Shown one piece after another: positions 41,684 through 51,072 of a stretch of DNA of 64,000 bases. The position numbers and the translations under genes were made by a program. The DNA is from Datnioides undecimradiatus (lineage: Eukaryota > Chordata > Actinopteri > Lobotiformes > Datnioididae). The stretch lies in the NCBI GenBank assembly GCA_008933995.1, contig WARS01000009.1, forward strand, positions 4,062,001 to 4,126,000, given 5' to 3'. Within the stretch, counting starts at the first letter, position 1; the number at the start of each line of letters is the position of its first letter. The notes beneath the pieces are model-generated. The model had not been told where the DNA came from, made no database searches, and was given only the letters and a program-made list of their open reading frames with translations.

Positions 41684-44187
41684 CAGTCAGGCGCAGAATT
41701 TAGCAGCCAATGACTTTTAATATCACAGCTTTTTGCGAGGCTGGTTCACCCTTCCTGTTTGTTTTTCGGATTATGGGTTGCATCTGTAAAGCACTCCTAG
41801 CTGACTCATGCGGTGCAGATTAGTGTTATGGGGCAAAGTCAGCGAGAATCTGAATGGGCTCAGTGAAGGTCATAAACTGACTTGAAGTTGTCAGGGCAAT
41901 TTCCACTGTGTAATATACAGTAAGTAGTCCGATTTGCTGAGAGCAGGAGGCTTGACAAGCCCTCTAATTGAGGTCAGCCTGCAGGCACCTACATTGCATT
42001 TACACATATCATCCTCAAATTATATTATTTCAAAGTCTGGTTTATTCTATAATCAGACTGCAACTTCAAAGCAAGTGCATCTGTGTTGCTTGCAGGACTG
42101 TGTGCTGTGGATGCAAGTTGCTGCATAATTCATGCGGGGAAATTGCTTTTATGATTTCACTCTGTTATCAAACACACAATCATCCTGTGCTTCTCTTTAT
42201 GCCCCAAATTCTTTTAAATTTGATTTGCTTTGGCAGTTCAGCCCTCCTGGTAGTTAATATAATATTTTCCAGATATGCCCAATGGACTGGAATGTAAGCA
42301 CTTTGCAATGCAAATAAGTCTTTGGGAAAGGGGCGGAGCTGATGTGTCGTTGCGCAAGTGTGGCCTCAGAATCGGCGATGCATGCACTCAAAGTAATTAC
42401 TAAATAATTGCAGCGTGTTAAAGGCTAGAGCGAGAGGGCTCCGGGAGATGATACCCGTTCATAGAAGAATTTTGCCACAAAGATGATAGCTTGTCTAAGC
42501 GGCAGGCCATAAATAGCCACCTTTCTCATGAAAGGGAAATGTGATAGCCACTCTATTACTCAAGAGGAAAGAATGTAAGTAAACCATCAGCGGAAGAGTC
42601 GAGTACAAACACGGCTTTGTCCTTCCTTATAAACAATATAACAGCAGCAGAGAATAATTTCCATGCAGCCGCAAGTGATCAAAAGCGCAGAGTAGTAATT
42701 AAAGTGCTGTTGTCGCTGGCTGAGGGAAATCAGAGCGAAAACAACACATCATTTGTTTTATAGCCGGTGAGAAAAAAAACTCTCACTATCAGAGTAATGC
42801 CATTCAGTGCAACGGTGTAACCGGATCACAAGCGCCACATATGGCCACAGTCAATCATAACTATTGCTTTTCTGTGCCAACAACAGCGTAATGTAACACA
42901 GAGGCGTTTTAAGTGCTGCCTCAAATGTGAGCTGACAACATCACATTGTCGAGGATGGAAATGTCCACATGGAAAATTATGCAAAGCTTGGAGAGTAGTT
43001 AAAACGTGTCAGCGCTGGCTCTGCTCTGCCACGCTTTATGACTCGCTCTGCCTCTTTCAACATCAGGCGGCATTACAAAATATCTAATAACTATCGTAGC
43101 GACCGATATGAACCAAGTTGACCCCGTGCATTCATTACCGTTTCGCAATTTCCGTCCATATGTCAGTATTTGACACGGTTTACCAAGACATGAAATGACA
43201 GAGCCTCGGCGCAGGATTCTTGCGGATTTTCCCCTTTATAACACAATTAACCCCATAGAGCGCAGCGGCAGCCTTATTGAGCGCAGCTGGACAAGTGCAC
43301 ATTCAGCAGTTGACACCACAATAGACAAATAGGCTAAAGTAAAACTAGAGAACAAATACCGCTGTAGGTCAATCCTTTTACAGCACGGATACATCAATGT
43401 CACTATCAATACATGTGTTTATGAAAGCCTGCCACCGGAGACTACACATCCACTGCCAACTCTTAATGCAGCAAAGATGCTGTTTAATAAAAATGCTCGC
43501 GATCGAGGAGGAAACACAGCACATAAAAGCGATGAAACACCGAGCGTCTTTAGATTATTCACAAAGCGATTGATATTCCTACCTCTCCGTGGGTGACTGT
43601 CCGTCCCTGGGGAGTATCCTCGGGTAGAAAATAAAGTTTGGAGCTTGATAAAAGTTGCTTGCTCGTTCTTTCTTCCCAGAGCAGCTGAAGCTCCGCTATG
43701 CAAATAGGATCCTCCGGTTTACATCTGACGAAGAAAAAGTCTCCGAGAGACAGAATCCTCGGTTTGCCGTCCCGGTTAAATTTAAAGGCTTTATAGAATA
43801 TATATGGTCCATGTAAACCGCAAGACGAGCCCACCCACTGTAGAGGAAAAACACAAACGGTGAAATTAATGAATGGCTTATCAACTCATTTGGTAAACAA
43901 ATCGGAGCTTAGTGGACACAAACATTTCAAACATCCCTGCGTAATTACGCACGGTTGGCAAATATCACATTAGGCTATCTCAGTTTTGTCCACGCAATTA
44001 GTATCATGTAACTATTTTTAGACGCTCAACATATGACACAGATGTGGTCCTACTAAATGCAATGTGTCAAAGTTTTGTGGATCAGGCACGTGAGTACAGT
44101 TTACAGTAGGTGGCGATTAGCGCGATGCGAAAATAAAATAAATAGACGGTTGATAACAAACGTTACCTTCAGTGAGTTCGGCTCCAT
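10762..44187 (-). CDS. arid5b: arid5b, 5' part (coding exons 1-4 of the long isoform)
   Basis: AT-rich interaction domain protein 5B. The family protein binds AT-rich DNA through an ARID domain and recruits the PHF2 histone demethylase; it acts in the nucleus in adipogenic, mesenchymal and lymphoid programmes. Four minus-strand exons join in phase: 44187-44167, 43837-43583, 33515-33281, 10992-10762. Together they encode about 247 residues that closely match the human long-isoform N-terminus, including GPYIFYKAF, ILSLGDFFFVRC, IAELQLLWEERTS, VIAVSEKVIV, TLTSGLNFKDV, LSYPQYCRYRS and CRDTFEHPTL. Exon 4 ends one base into the next codon, so the gene continues left of the window; the ARID domain and C-terminus are absent here. 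This N-terminal segment is specific to the long isoform and is thought to have a BAH-like fold (from family knowledge, not seen here). The orthologue call is firm; whether it is the only arid5b copy in this fish cannot be told. Confidence 0.95.
12629..12652. repeat. (CA)n microsatellite
   Basis: A short uninterrupted CA run. Confidence 0.85.
13140..13425 (+). repeat. interspersed repeat, 'attaatcga' family, copy 1
   Basis: Contains TTTTCTCGACTGATTGTTTT, TGCTTAAAAAATAACTAGTT and the end AATTAATCAATAGAATTTCC. This pattern recurs in many fish genomes and matches the copy at 37020-37300 in its ends. It is degenerate. Confidence 0.5.
15100..15380. repeat. interspersed repeat with terminal hairpin
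   Basis: Begins with a perfect 11-bp inverted repeat (AACCCTGATGA at 15123-15133, its complement at 15147-15157). It then continues with CGTCCAAAGTTTAAAACAG and GCATCATGGGAATTGTAGG, phrases that recur in fish repeats. The class is unknown. Confidence 0.4.
15600..16330 (+). repeat. degenerate long interspersed repeat
   Basis: Segments such as CAGTTTGGGAGCCATAAATA, GATGTGATAAAGGCATGGAT and TGTCTTGAGATGACAGGACG read like a common teleost repeat. It is strongly decayed, with no coding capacity. Confidence 0.45.
23496..23520. repeat. poly(A) run
   Basis: 25 consecutive A. A similar run of about 19 A lies at 22600-22618. No retrogene body was recognised next to either. Confidence 0.9.
28803..29010 (+). 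repeat. tRNA-derived SINE
   Basis: A box A-like stretch (CTCAGTTGGTGGA, from 28811) and a box B-like stretch (GGTCTGATCCC, 28853-28863) are separated as in tRNA genes. They are followed by TGTCCTTGAGCAAGACGCTG and a tail GCTAAATGGATGTAACGTAA. This layout is typical of fish tRNA-derived SINEs. Box B deviates from GGTTCGANNCC, so the copy is old. Confidence 0.75.
30130..30530. repeat. inverted pair of a teleost repeat
   Basis: A minus-oriented half (about 30140-30270, containing GCCAAGAATTAGATGAGAAG and GGAAACAGTTAGCCTGG) faces a plus-oriented half (about 30390-30525, containing TTAGTGAGCTTTAG, AGTCAAGCTAGC and ATTCTCATCTAAC). A related plus copy lies in tmem26 intron 3 at 57350-57500. Confidence 0.5.
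31266..31321. repeat. (GA)n microsatellite
   Basis: About 27 uninterrupted GA units, the longest pure dinucleotide run in the window. Confidence 0.95.
31709..31742. repeat. (TG)n microsatellite
   Basis: About 17 uninterrupted TG units. Confidence 0.92.
33281..33515 (-). CDS. arid5b: arid5b coding exon 3
   Basis: This 235-nt exon follows the acceptor ccttttcag and ends at the donor gtgagc after CTA G (phase 1). It encodes residues 93-170, beginning HEVIAVSEKVIVRLEDLVKW and ending FKDVQRERAQL, with a split Gly codon. The start and end match human exon 3 closely. The middle (about residues 113-145) is more diverged. Open reading frame continues into the intron as a low-complexity Phe run encoded by the A-tract at 33250-33263, which is clearly not coding. 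Confidence 0.93.
34330..34760 (+). repeat. interspersed repeat, 'TACTTGAGTA' family, copy 2
   Basis: A forward copy ending in GTACTTGAGTAAATATGCC and ATTCCTTCACTG. The interior shows the family's 'agataactagttacttt' and 'tcaaataaatggggagtaaa' segments. It abuts the CpG-dense block. Confidence 0.65.
37020..37300 (+). repeat. interspersed repeat, 'attaatcga' family, copy 2
   Basis: Ends in GTCAAATCAATTAATCGACT followed by AATTGTTTCAGCACTC, close to the end of the 13140-13425 copy (CTGCTTCAGCACC). The orientation is the same. Confidence 0.5.
38251..38281. repeat. (CA)n microsatellite
   Basis: About 15 uninterrupted CA units. Confidence 0.9.
38976..39020. repeat. (CA)n microsatellite, interrupted
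   Basis: CA run broken by single GCA units (CACACGCACA). Confidence 0.88.
40090..40128. repeat. (TG)n microsatellite, interrupted
   Basis: TG run with two TATG interruptions. Confidence 0.85.
41650..41682. repeat. (CA)n microsatellite
   Basis: About 16 uninterrupted CA units. Confidence 0.9.
42308..42339. promoter_or_regulatory. octamer next to GC box
   Basis: ATGCAAAT (42308-42315), a perfect POU-factor octamer, lies 14 nt from GGGGCGGAGC (42330-42339) in arid5b intron 2. Confidence 0.35.
43583..43837 (-). CDS. arid5b: arid5b coding exon 2
   Basis: This is an 85-codon exon in phase 0 at both ends. The acceptor reads ctctacag before TGG GTG GGC, and the donor is gtagga after CAC GGA GAG. 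It encodes residues 8-92, starting WVGSSCGLHGPYIFYKAF and ending FLPEDTPQGRTVTHGE. It is the most conserved part of the visible protein and nearly identical to human through residue 85. Reading past the donor gives only six more codons before a stop, which supports splicing here. Confidence 0.95.
43838..44166 (-). other. arid5b: arid5b intron 1
   Basis: A short 329-nt intron with donor gtaacg and acceptor ctctacag. It is AT-rich with a CACGTG E-box at 44087-44092, so it may also be part of the promoter region. Confidence 0.88.
44167..44187 (-). CDS. arid5b: arid5b coding exon 1 (MEPNSLK)
   Basis: The minus strand reads ATG GAG CCG AAC TCA CTG AAG followed by the donor gtaacg, giving MEPNSLK against human MEPNSLQ. 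The ATG has G at -3 and G at +4, a favourable start context. The intron is phase 0. Only seven codons are coding; the rest of the exon, upstream of 44187 in transcript terms, is 5' UTR of unknown length. Confidence 0.9.
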
Positions 44188-44650
44188 CTCGACGTTATGA
44201 ATTGATTAAACTCAACACGCTCTCCAAACTTGCTGGCTTGAATGGATTGCCGAAGGTCCTGCAAGGGAGATATTTCTGTGGACTTTAAAACACCGTGTAT
44301 TAGCCGACAAAGAGTCTCGGAAAAATACGTTTTGCGGTAAATACGCTTGGAAAAATATTGCGCAAGTCTGCACAAACATTTATCAAAGTAAATATGTGAC
44401 GGTGACTATTTGGCGAATTTCTATTAAGCATGGTCACGTGTTTGGACGGAATATTGACACGTAAATTACAAAATATCAAGAATTTTCAACCACCGGTGAG
44501 TTGTCGTTGCATGTGAATGTAGCAAATATCGTTTTTCGCAAACTGATCTGCCTGCAGGGGCTCGGCGTACTCGAATATCGCGTTTTTGTGGGGTTTTCTA
44601 AACGTGCATCTTCCAGGACTTCTGTAAAAGACGTTCAGTATGAAAGCACA
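44188..44650 (-). promoter_or_regulatory. arid5b: arid5b 5' UTR and presumed promoter
   Basis: This is sequence upstream of the arid5b start codon. It has more CpG than the surrounding introns and a CACGTG E-box at 44435-44440; a second CACGTG sits just inside intron 1 at 44087-44092. No clear TATA box is correctly placed. The transcription start cannot be fixed from sequence. A 68-codon reading frame from 44375 to 44169 overlaps the main ATG in another frame (see findings). Confidence 0.5.
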
Positions 44651-47600
44651 TTTCTCACAGTAATGACACTGAGGCGCTTGCTGTGGATGCCTTCAAGAAA
44701 CAATGTTACATGAAAGTTAATAGGGCTATCAAATGATTCCTCAAAAGGCAATGTGGGACCCGTGAGGTGCCGGCTTTGCTTTGAGCTGAACTTACTATGC
44801 GTTATGGCTCCGTCGCGCGGGTTGGCTTTAATGCTGAAAATAATGGCCTTTATATATTTTGAGGCGAGCATGAAAAGACAAAATTGGCCGAGTTAGAAAG
44901 CGGGGCGTCACGAGACAGAATTCACGAGGCGGTCCATTATCCAGACGTAAATCATCTTAAAACGCTGCGCTGACCTTGTGAAGACAGCGGGGTATATTTG
45001 ACATGGGTTAACACATTTGCGCGATCAAAGCTTCTCTTATATAATTACGCTGATGAATATGTATTACTATAAACACCGGAGGATTACAATGGTATTAGGA
45101 AGCCAATATTAACCTATGAATTATTAATTACAGCCATGATATTTATACGAAGTTAAACAAACTTCGCGGTTTCTATTTACATCCGTGGACTCATTGTCCT
45201 TTCAGTCTCCGCTGCTGAACGTGTCAGCTGTATTTTATCGGTTCTCTGGAATTATTCATGTATTGAGAAGTACCCACTCGGTCCACAGCGCTGTGCTGTT
45301 TCTCCACCGTCATCCACCCTTTGCCCTGCATTTATCCACCACTCAGATCACAGAGCATGCAACAGCGACATAGGCCTACTTCTGACACCAGCTATTTCAA
45401 GTACAGTATTACGCAATGCGCTTTTTTTTTCTCCCTGAAATGACGGGCAGAGCATACAGGCGCATTGATTCACATCTAGCAAAGTGTTTTCCTGTCTGCC
45501 AAACGGACATGTTTTCATATTCTGGCTCTGCTGCTGTCATGAATTGCTGTCTGGTAGTTATCATAAAGACATACAAGGGGCTGATGATGAAGAATCACTG
45601 GCACCAAGGCCCACAGATATCAGTTTCCACCTATTATATCAATATAATTGAATAGACCTATACAATGTATGATAATATAGAACATTTGGGAACAAGATCA
45701 TCATTTTAATCATCTAAATTGTGCCATCAGAGTTTCCCTCCACTGCTCTCTATTCAAAGAAGCAGCAGAACATAATGTATTAATACTAAAATAGCTGAGG
45801 CAATGTTCTGTGACACTCAGATATTTTAAGTACCAGTTTAGTGCACCAGTTCGGAGTAAAAGGTGGATTACACAAAGGCTCATTGTCTTACATGCGGCTG
45901 CAGCAGTGTTTGGATCCTGCAGTGAATCTAATATAAACTGCGGCTCTTAGTGTTATCTTTCCTGATTTCTCTCCCAGCCATTTCAGTGCCTGAATCAATG
46001 GGGTTGCATTGTTAATGGCAGCCACTATAATGAAGTCCCTGGTTAATCAATGGCACCACTCGAGCTCTTATCTGGCAATTGCAAGTGTTTTCTTGTCAAC
46101 AGCCAGAGAGCCCAGCAGTGACTGCAACATTGCCATGCAGATATTGATGTGAATTGGTGTGAATGGAGCGTCACGTTGAGAAATCTTTATTGAAGAATAA
46201 ATAAAAAGCATGCGTTGAAAGATACAGACAGGGGTATTAGCCAGATGTGATGCAGCGCATGCCTCATAAAATACATGCGTGGGTATAAAAATCAAAATTT
46301 ATTTACAATCTCATCTGCTTCTCTTTATCTCAACACGCCTCAGTGATAAGATAAGATTTAATAAGGAAATCAATTAGATATTTATTGTGTGGCTTAACCT
46401 GGTCGAACTTGACACATGACAGGAATGAGTGAATGAACACGAAGGCAAAGAGGAAGAGTCCCAAACACTTTGTACGTTACCACATCCAGGCAAATAAGTT
46501 GTCTGAGGGGCATACCGAAGCCATATTGAAATGTTGAACATCAAGTTCAGAGACACTAGTGAGAATTAAATATGTTAACAGTATCCAGCTGAAGCTGAAA
46601 TCCCCTTTAGCGAAACCAAGTCCTGCCGCACATGTGGGATGTGAATCTAACTGGGTTTTTTTTTAAACCTCAGACTTAGTTTACATTCTCAAGTAGTTTT
46701 TCCACTTTTGCAACTCACAAGTTTGTTTATTGGGGCATTTTTCTGAGTCAAATAAGATCACTCACTGTATGAATATTCTTTGTTTCGCTTTCAAAGCTCT
46801 GACATAAAAACTGCTCTCGCGGCTACTAATATGTGTTGACTGCGAGAGCGAGCAAAGAAGCCCGCCAAATCCTGACAAACGAAGGCACTAAAGAGGCAGG
46901 ATAAATATGTTTCAGGCAGACACTTGCTTATTTGTTGCCTATAGCAATGAGTGGATAAAACCTTTTCTTTCTCTCAGCACAGGTGTTCCACATTCCACAT
47001 AATGAGGCAGCCTCAGCAGGGAGCCACAAATGTGGTTGGAAAGTCACCTCAAAATGGCGAGCTGGAGTTACAGTTTCAACCACAGTAAAGCAATAGAAAA
47101 GCCGTTAAAACAGCATATCCCTACATAATACTGACCATGTGTAGACATGTCGCAATGATGAATATGAATTTTGGTTAGAAAGGCTTGAAAATAATATTAA
47201 TTAGACGTACATTTAAACCAACCCTTTGATGGTCTCGGAGAAATGAAAAATGTATTAGGATTTTTATTAAAAGCTGACCGCAGTGTTGCTTTTTTAAATT
47301 AGCACCAACAAGACATCATGTTCGTAAGTATAATAATGCGCATATCAGTTTCCAAATGAAACAGAATTAAACATTTTATGGGCAAGAACAATATGTTAAA
47401 TTAAATATCTGACATATAAACGTGAATTATGTGGACAATGAAAGAAAATGTGAATAAATAAAAGGAAAAGCAGTTTTATTGGTTTTATTGGTTTAGTTTA
47501 TTGCATTTTATTCTAGGTTGCTAATTTCAGGCAAAAAGCTTTGATAAACCCACTGTACAACACAAAGAGCCTTAAGAGCCTCACATTTCCCTCAGAGGCT

Positions 47601-48189
47601 GGTGGAGAGCAAAACTGAGTTAAAAGGAGAGTGAATATCACATTAATGTTGGTCAGTGGTGGGAAACAGACTGTAAATGAATCGTAATGTTGCTTCTTAC
47701 CTGTTTGACACGTAAACAGGCTGTGGTTTGCCGACCAGCTTTCCATATAAACTGAAAAAATCAATAGTTTGTGGCGGCGAGCTTGTTTCCACCGGCCACA
47801 AGTGGTCAAAGAACCAGTTGTCATAGATTTATATAGACTTTGCTGAACAGTTATCACCAGCATTAGCAGATGGATTCATCTAATCATCTCTGTTCATGTA
47901 GTCTTAAAAATGTCTGAGTAATAATATTGGCATTGGCATTTCCAAAAATATGCACCAGAATAATGTTAACTTAATCAAGTTTGTCATTAAAAAGCTTTAA
48001 TTTGTATCACTGATGGACATTTGTACCAATTGGTATGTGTGGGTTGTTTTTATTTTAGAAAATATAAGCCATTAGACTGTCAGTTTGGTATTTGTTTACA
48101 GCATAATGTTCAGTGAGCCTGGGAATGTTTTTGAGCTAGTGCTAAAGATGTCTTAGTCAAGTTGACATAAGTAAAACAAGTGTTGCTAC

Positions 48190-48645
48190 AGCAGGAGGAG
48201 AAGTACTCACATTGTTTACTTAAGTAAAAGCAGGAAAACCACACTGTGGAATGAATTATACTTAAGAATACAAGCAAAATGAACCTAAAATTGCATCACC
48301 AGAGACACATTACTGTTGCATTTTTATGCATTCACACGTTTGATTTATTACCATTATCATTTAACATTTACTGTATAACATTTTAGTGTTGCAGCAGGTT
48401 GAGGTGGAACTAATTTTAACCACTTGTTGGTGAGGTTTGATCACATTTATGTATGTGAAAACGTGCAAAACAGATAAAGATGGGGGAATAAAAACTGAAA
48501 TATTTTTATATATCGTGCAATATGTAGCGGAGGAGAAGTGGTCAAAAATGAAAATACTTGAGTAGGGTTCAAGTATCTAAAAATTGAGTGTAGCACTTGA
48601 GTACATGTACTTAACTACTTTCTTCTACTGTTTCCCAACAAGATA
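48190..48645 (+). repeat. interspersed repeat, 'TACTTGAGTA' family, copy 3
   Basis: A nearly full-length forward copy. It starts GGAGAAGTACTCAC, includes GTTTACTTAAGTAAAAGC and AGCAGGTTGAGGTGGAACTA, and ends GCACTTGAGTACATGTACTT. It is the best copy for defining the element. Confidence 0.7.
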
Positions 48646-50108
48646 TCACAACTCTCTTCCAAAGAAGAGAAGATCATTAAATGGTAAAACCACCTTAAGC
48701 CTTCTCATTTACTAAATTAGTCATCTAATAAAGTGCTGGGAATAGCCTTAAAGGGAAAATCATCAGCATTGGGCAATAAGGAGATATATGGCCAAACATC
48801 ACTTTTACTCAGAGTAAAAGTTCTCAGTGTGATATTTGGGTCCACATTTGTAATCGCACTGCCAGGCATTATGAAAATCTACAGATAACTTAAGCAAGAA
48901 AGCATCTGAGAAATTAGGGCAACACACTCCATCTCCTACTCATTCCACATGCACAATTGCATTACCCAGTGGATATCCATCTATCATCAATGGAAAGCCC
49001 CGGGACATTAAAAATCCATCAAGTAAATTTGTCCACGGGAACACGTTTCAATGGTAACTTTACACCTGCGTCTTTGTGCTGCTGTAATCACATGACAATG
49101 GCTCCCGTCTGCAGCATGACTTTAGGAAAGGTAACAGGAGATCTGAGTGATGTTGCCGGGCTAATTTTAGCCTCTTCGACTCATTATAACGGGGTGTTAC
49201 ATTTCTCTCCATTCAATCACATGCGAGTCCACCTACTGCGGATAGCACGCGCACAAGAAATCCAATTAGTTTATTGAAAAGGATCACTCTGAATCAGGAC
49301 TTAAGTTCGATATGCTCATCTGGAGGCTGTTTGAGATGATTTCTGTGCATATTAGCAGGTGTTAGCCAGTGTACTGTAGGCTGAATATTAACTGACTTAG
49401 CTCATAAATAGGCTATCTGTGATGCAGTGATAGCTTCAGAACATCAAAGGAGTCTCCGCATGCAGTGAACTGTGTGGATTATTACTGGTCGCAGTAACAC
49501 AGAAAGCCTCTTGAAAAATGAAAAGATACATTTCTCTTTTTATGTTCTTATCTAATATTGCACTTATTTATCTGAGCTACCGTACCTCATTGTGTTTTAT
49601 GCATAATTTATGTTTTCTTCAATCTATCTTTTCAATTATAGTATTGAACACTGAGGTACCTCATTTCCAACAAACCAGTTATTGTATCCATTCATGGATG
49701 CCGCCATTGATCATGCCTAATACTGTATTTATACGTGTCTTAGGTGTAGTAATTCATAAGGCAAACATTGGTTGGCCCTATGTGAATGACTGCCATGACA
49801 ATGAACTAATTGCCTGCAAAACACAATTTCACATTCATGGGCCACTATTACAGCTGAATTGTTTGATAATGTCAAGTGAGTCATTTTATTAAGCGCCACA
49901 CAAATGTAATCATGCGGCAGGGCAACGTGAATTCGAGTGTATACAAGTGTTAACATCACTATGGGTTTTAGGTTATTACTGCCGCAGCAAATGTAAATTT
50001 GCCTCATTGATGGAGAGTGCTCAGCTGAATCAGAAATGTGCAAACCACAAACAAAATAGGCTGCTTCATTCCCCTGCCATCTGCATACACATCAGGACAC
50101 ACACTCCT

Positions 50109-50114
<6 letters not shown>

Positions 50115-50147
<33 letters not shown>
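50115..50147. repeat. (CA)n microsatellite
   Basis: About 16 uninterrupted CA units between arid5b and tmem26. Confidence 0.9.
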
Positions 50148-50151
<4 letters not shown>

Positions 50152-51058
50152 CGCATTTTATATCTCCCCATCTGAAACCGGGATTAGAACCATGAATAAT
50201 GTATTTATGTAAATGTCTGATGGGTATAACTATAAAAGATGAGAGTGATTGAAAAGGCATTTTGTTAGATTGAGTTACAGCTGCCTGTGAGTTATGGATG
50301 TTTTCAGAGAGGAGAGAGAGGCGAACACCACTGAATTTAAAAAAAAAAAAAAAAAGTATTTCTGAAGCAAAGAGGTCACAGTGTCACCTCCACATCTGAG
50401 GAAAACATTAATACAGAACCTGATCTCAGCATTTACGATTTGCTCGGTGCATTTCAAACATCAGTCAGGTTATTACGCCCAGTGGTCAAACCATCATTGA
50501 CTATGAAGTCGATGAGGACAGTGACCTCAGCGTTTACCATCTGTGTAATGCATCACGACTGTCTTTTCTGTCAAACGCTGAATTGTTATAAAACGGGCAT
50601 AAATGTCAGCAGACATCTATGATCAGATTATTCACTGGTGCGTGTCACCCTCCCATCTGGGCTGAGAGTACTGCATTATGTATATGTCAAATAACTGTGT
50701 GTATTGGCAATCACAATGCAGCTATTTTACGCTGGCCGTTCTCAAGATTTGTCACAAGGTATCCCATTTGAATAACGGCTTGGGTTGTCGTTTGCGCAAT
50801 ACTGCTGTAATCTGTGTAATCCCCGTGACATATCTGCAAATCAGGACACAGCAATCAGCCCATTTAAGAATGGAGACAATGGATACGTTTTGAAATATGA
50901 CTGACAGCCGCCGAATTGTTCCATTACAGCAGTGCAGAGGAGAAAATACAGTATTTTGTTCAGAGCTCAGAGTCTGAGCACACATATTAAAGAAAAAAAA
51001 ACCCTCTCAGCATTAATAATTTATCACATTTTATAAGGCAATTTAGCAGTCACTTGAA

Positions 51059-51072
51059 GTTGCTATGGTGAC
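51059..51072 (-). promoter_or_regulatory. RFX X-box, full consensus
   Basis: The minus strand reads GTCACCATAGCAAC, which fits GTNRCC-N2-RGYAAC at every position. It lies in the intergenic interval about 4.7 kb upstream of tmem26. Confidence 0.5.

Larger units (their letters stand above)
33516..43582 (-). other. arid5b: arid5b intron 2
   Basis: A 10-kb intron between exons 2 and 3. It includes a strikingly CpG-dense block (about 33850-34280), repeat copies at 34330-34760 and 37020-37300, and microsatellites at 38251-38281, 38976-39020, 40090-40128 and 41650-41682. A region rich in transcription-factor-like motifs lies at 42300-43300. No coding exon is supported. Confidence 0.85.

Noticed and set aside
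49518-49892. 124-codon plus-strand open frame between the genes
   Set aside because: No recognisable domain or splice partners; not similar to CABCOCO1 as far as I can judge.
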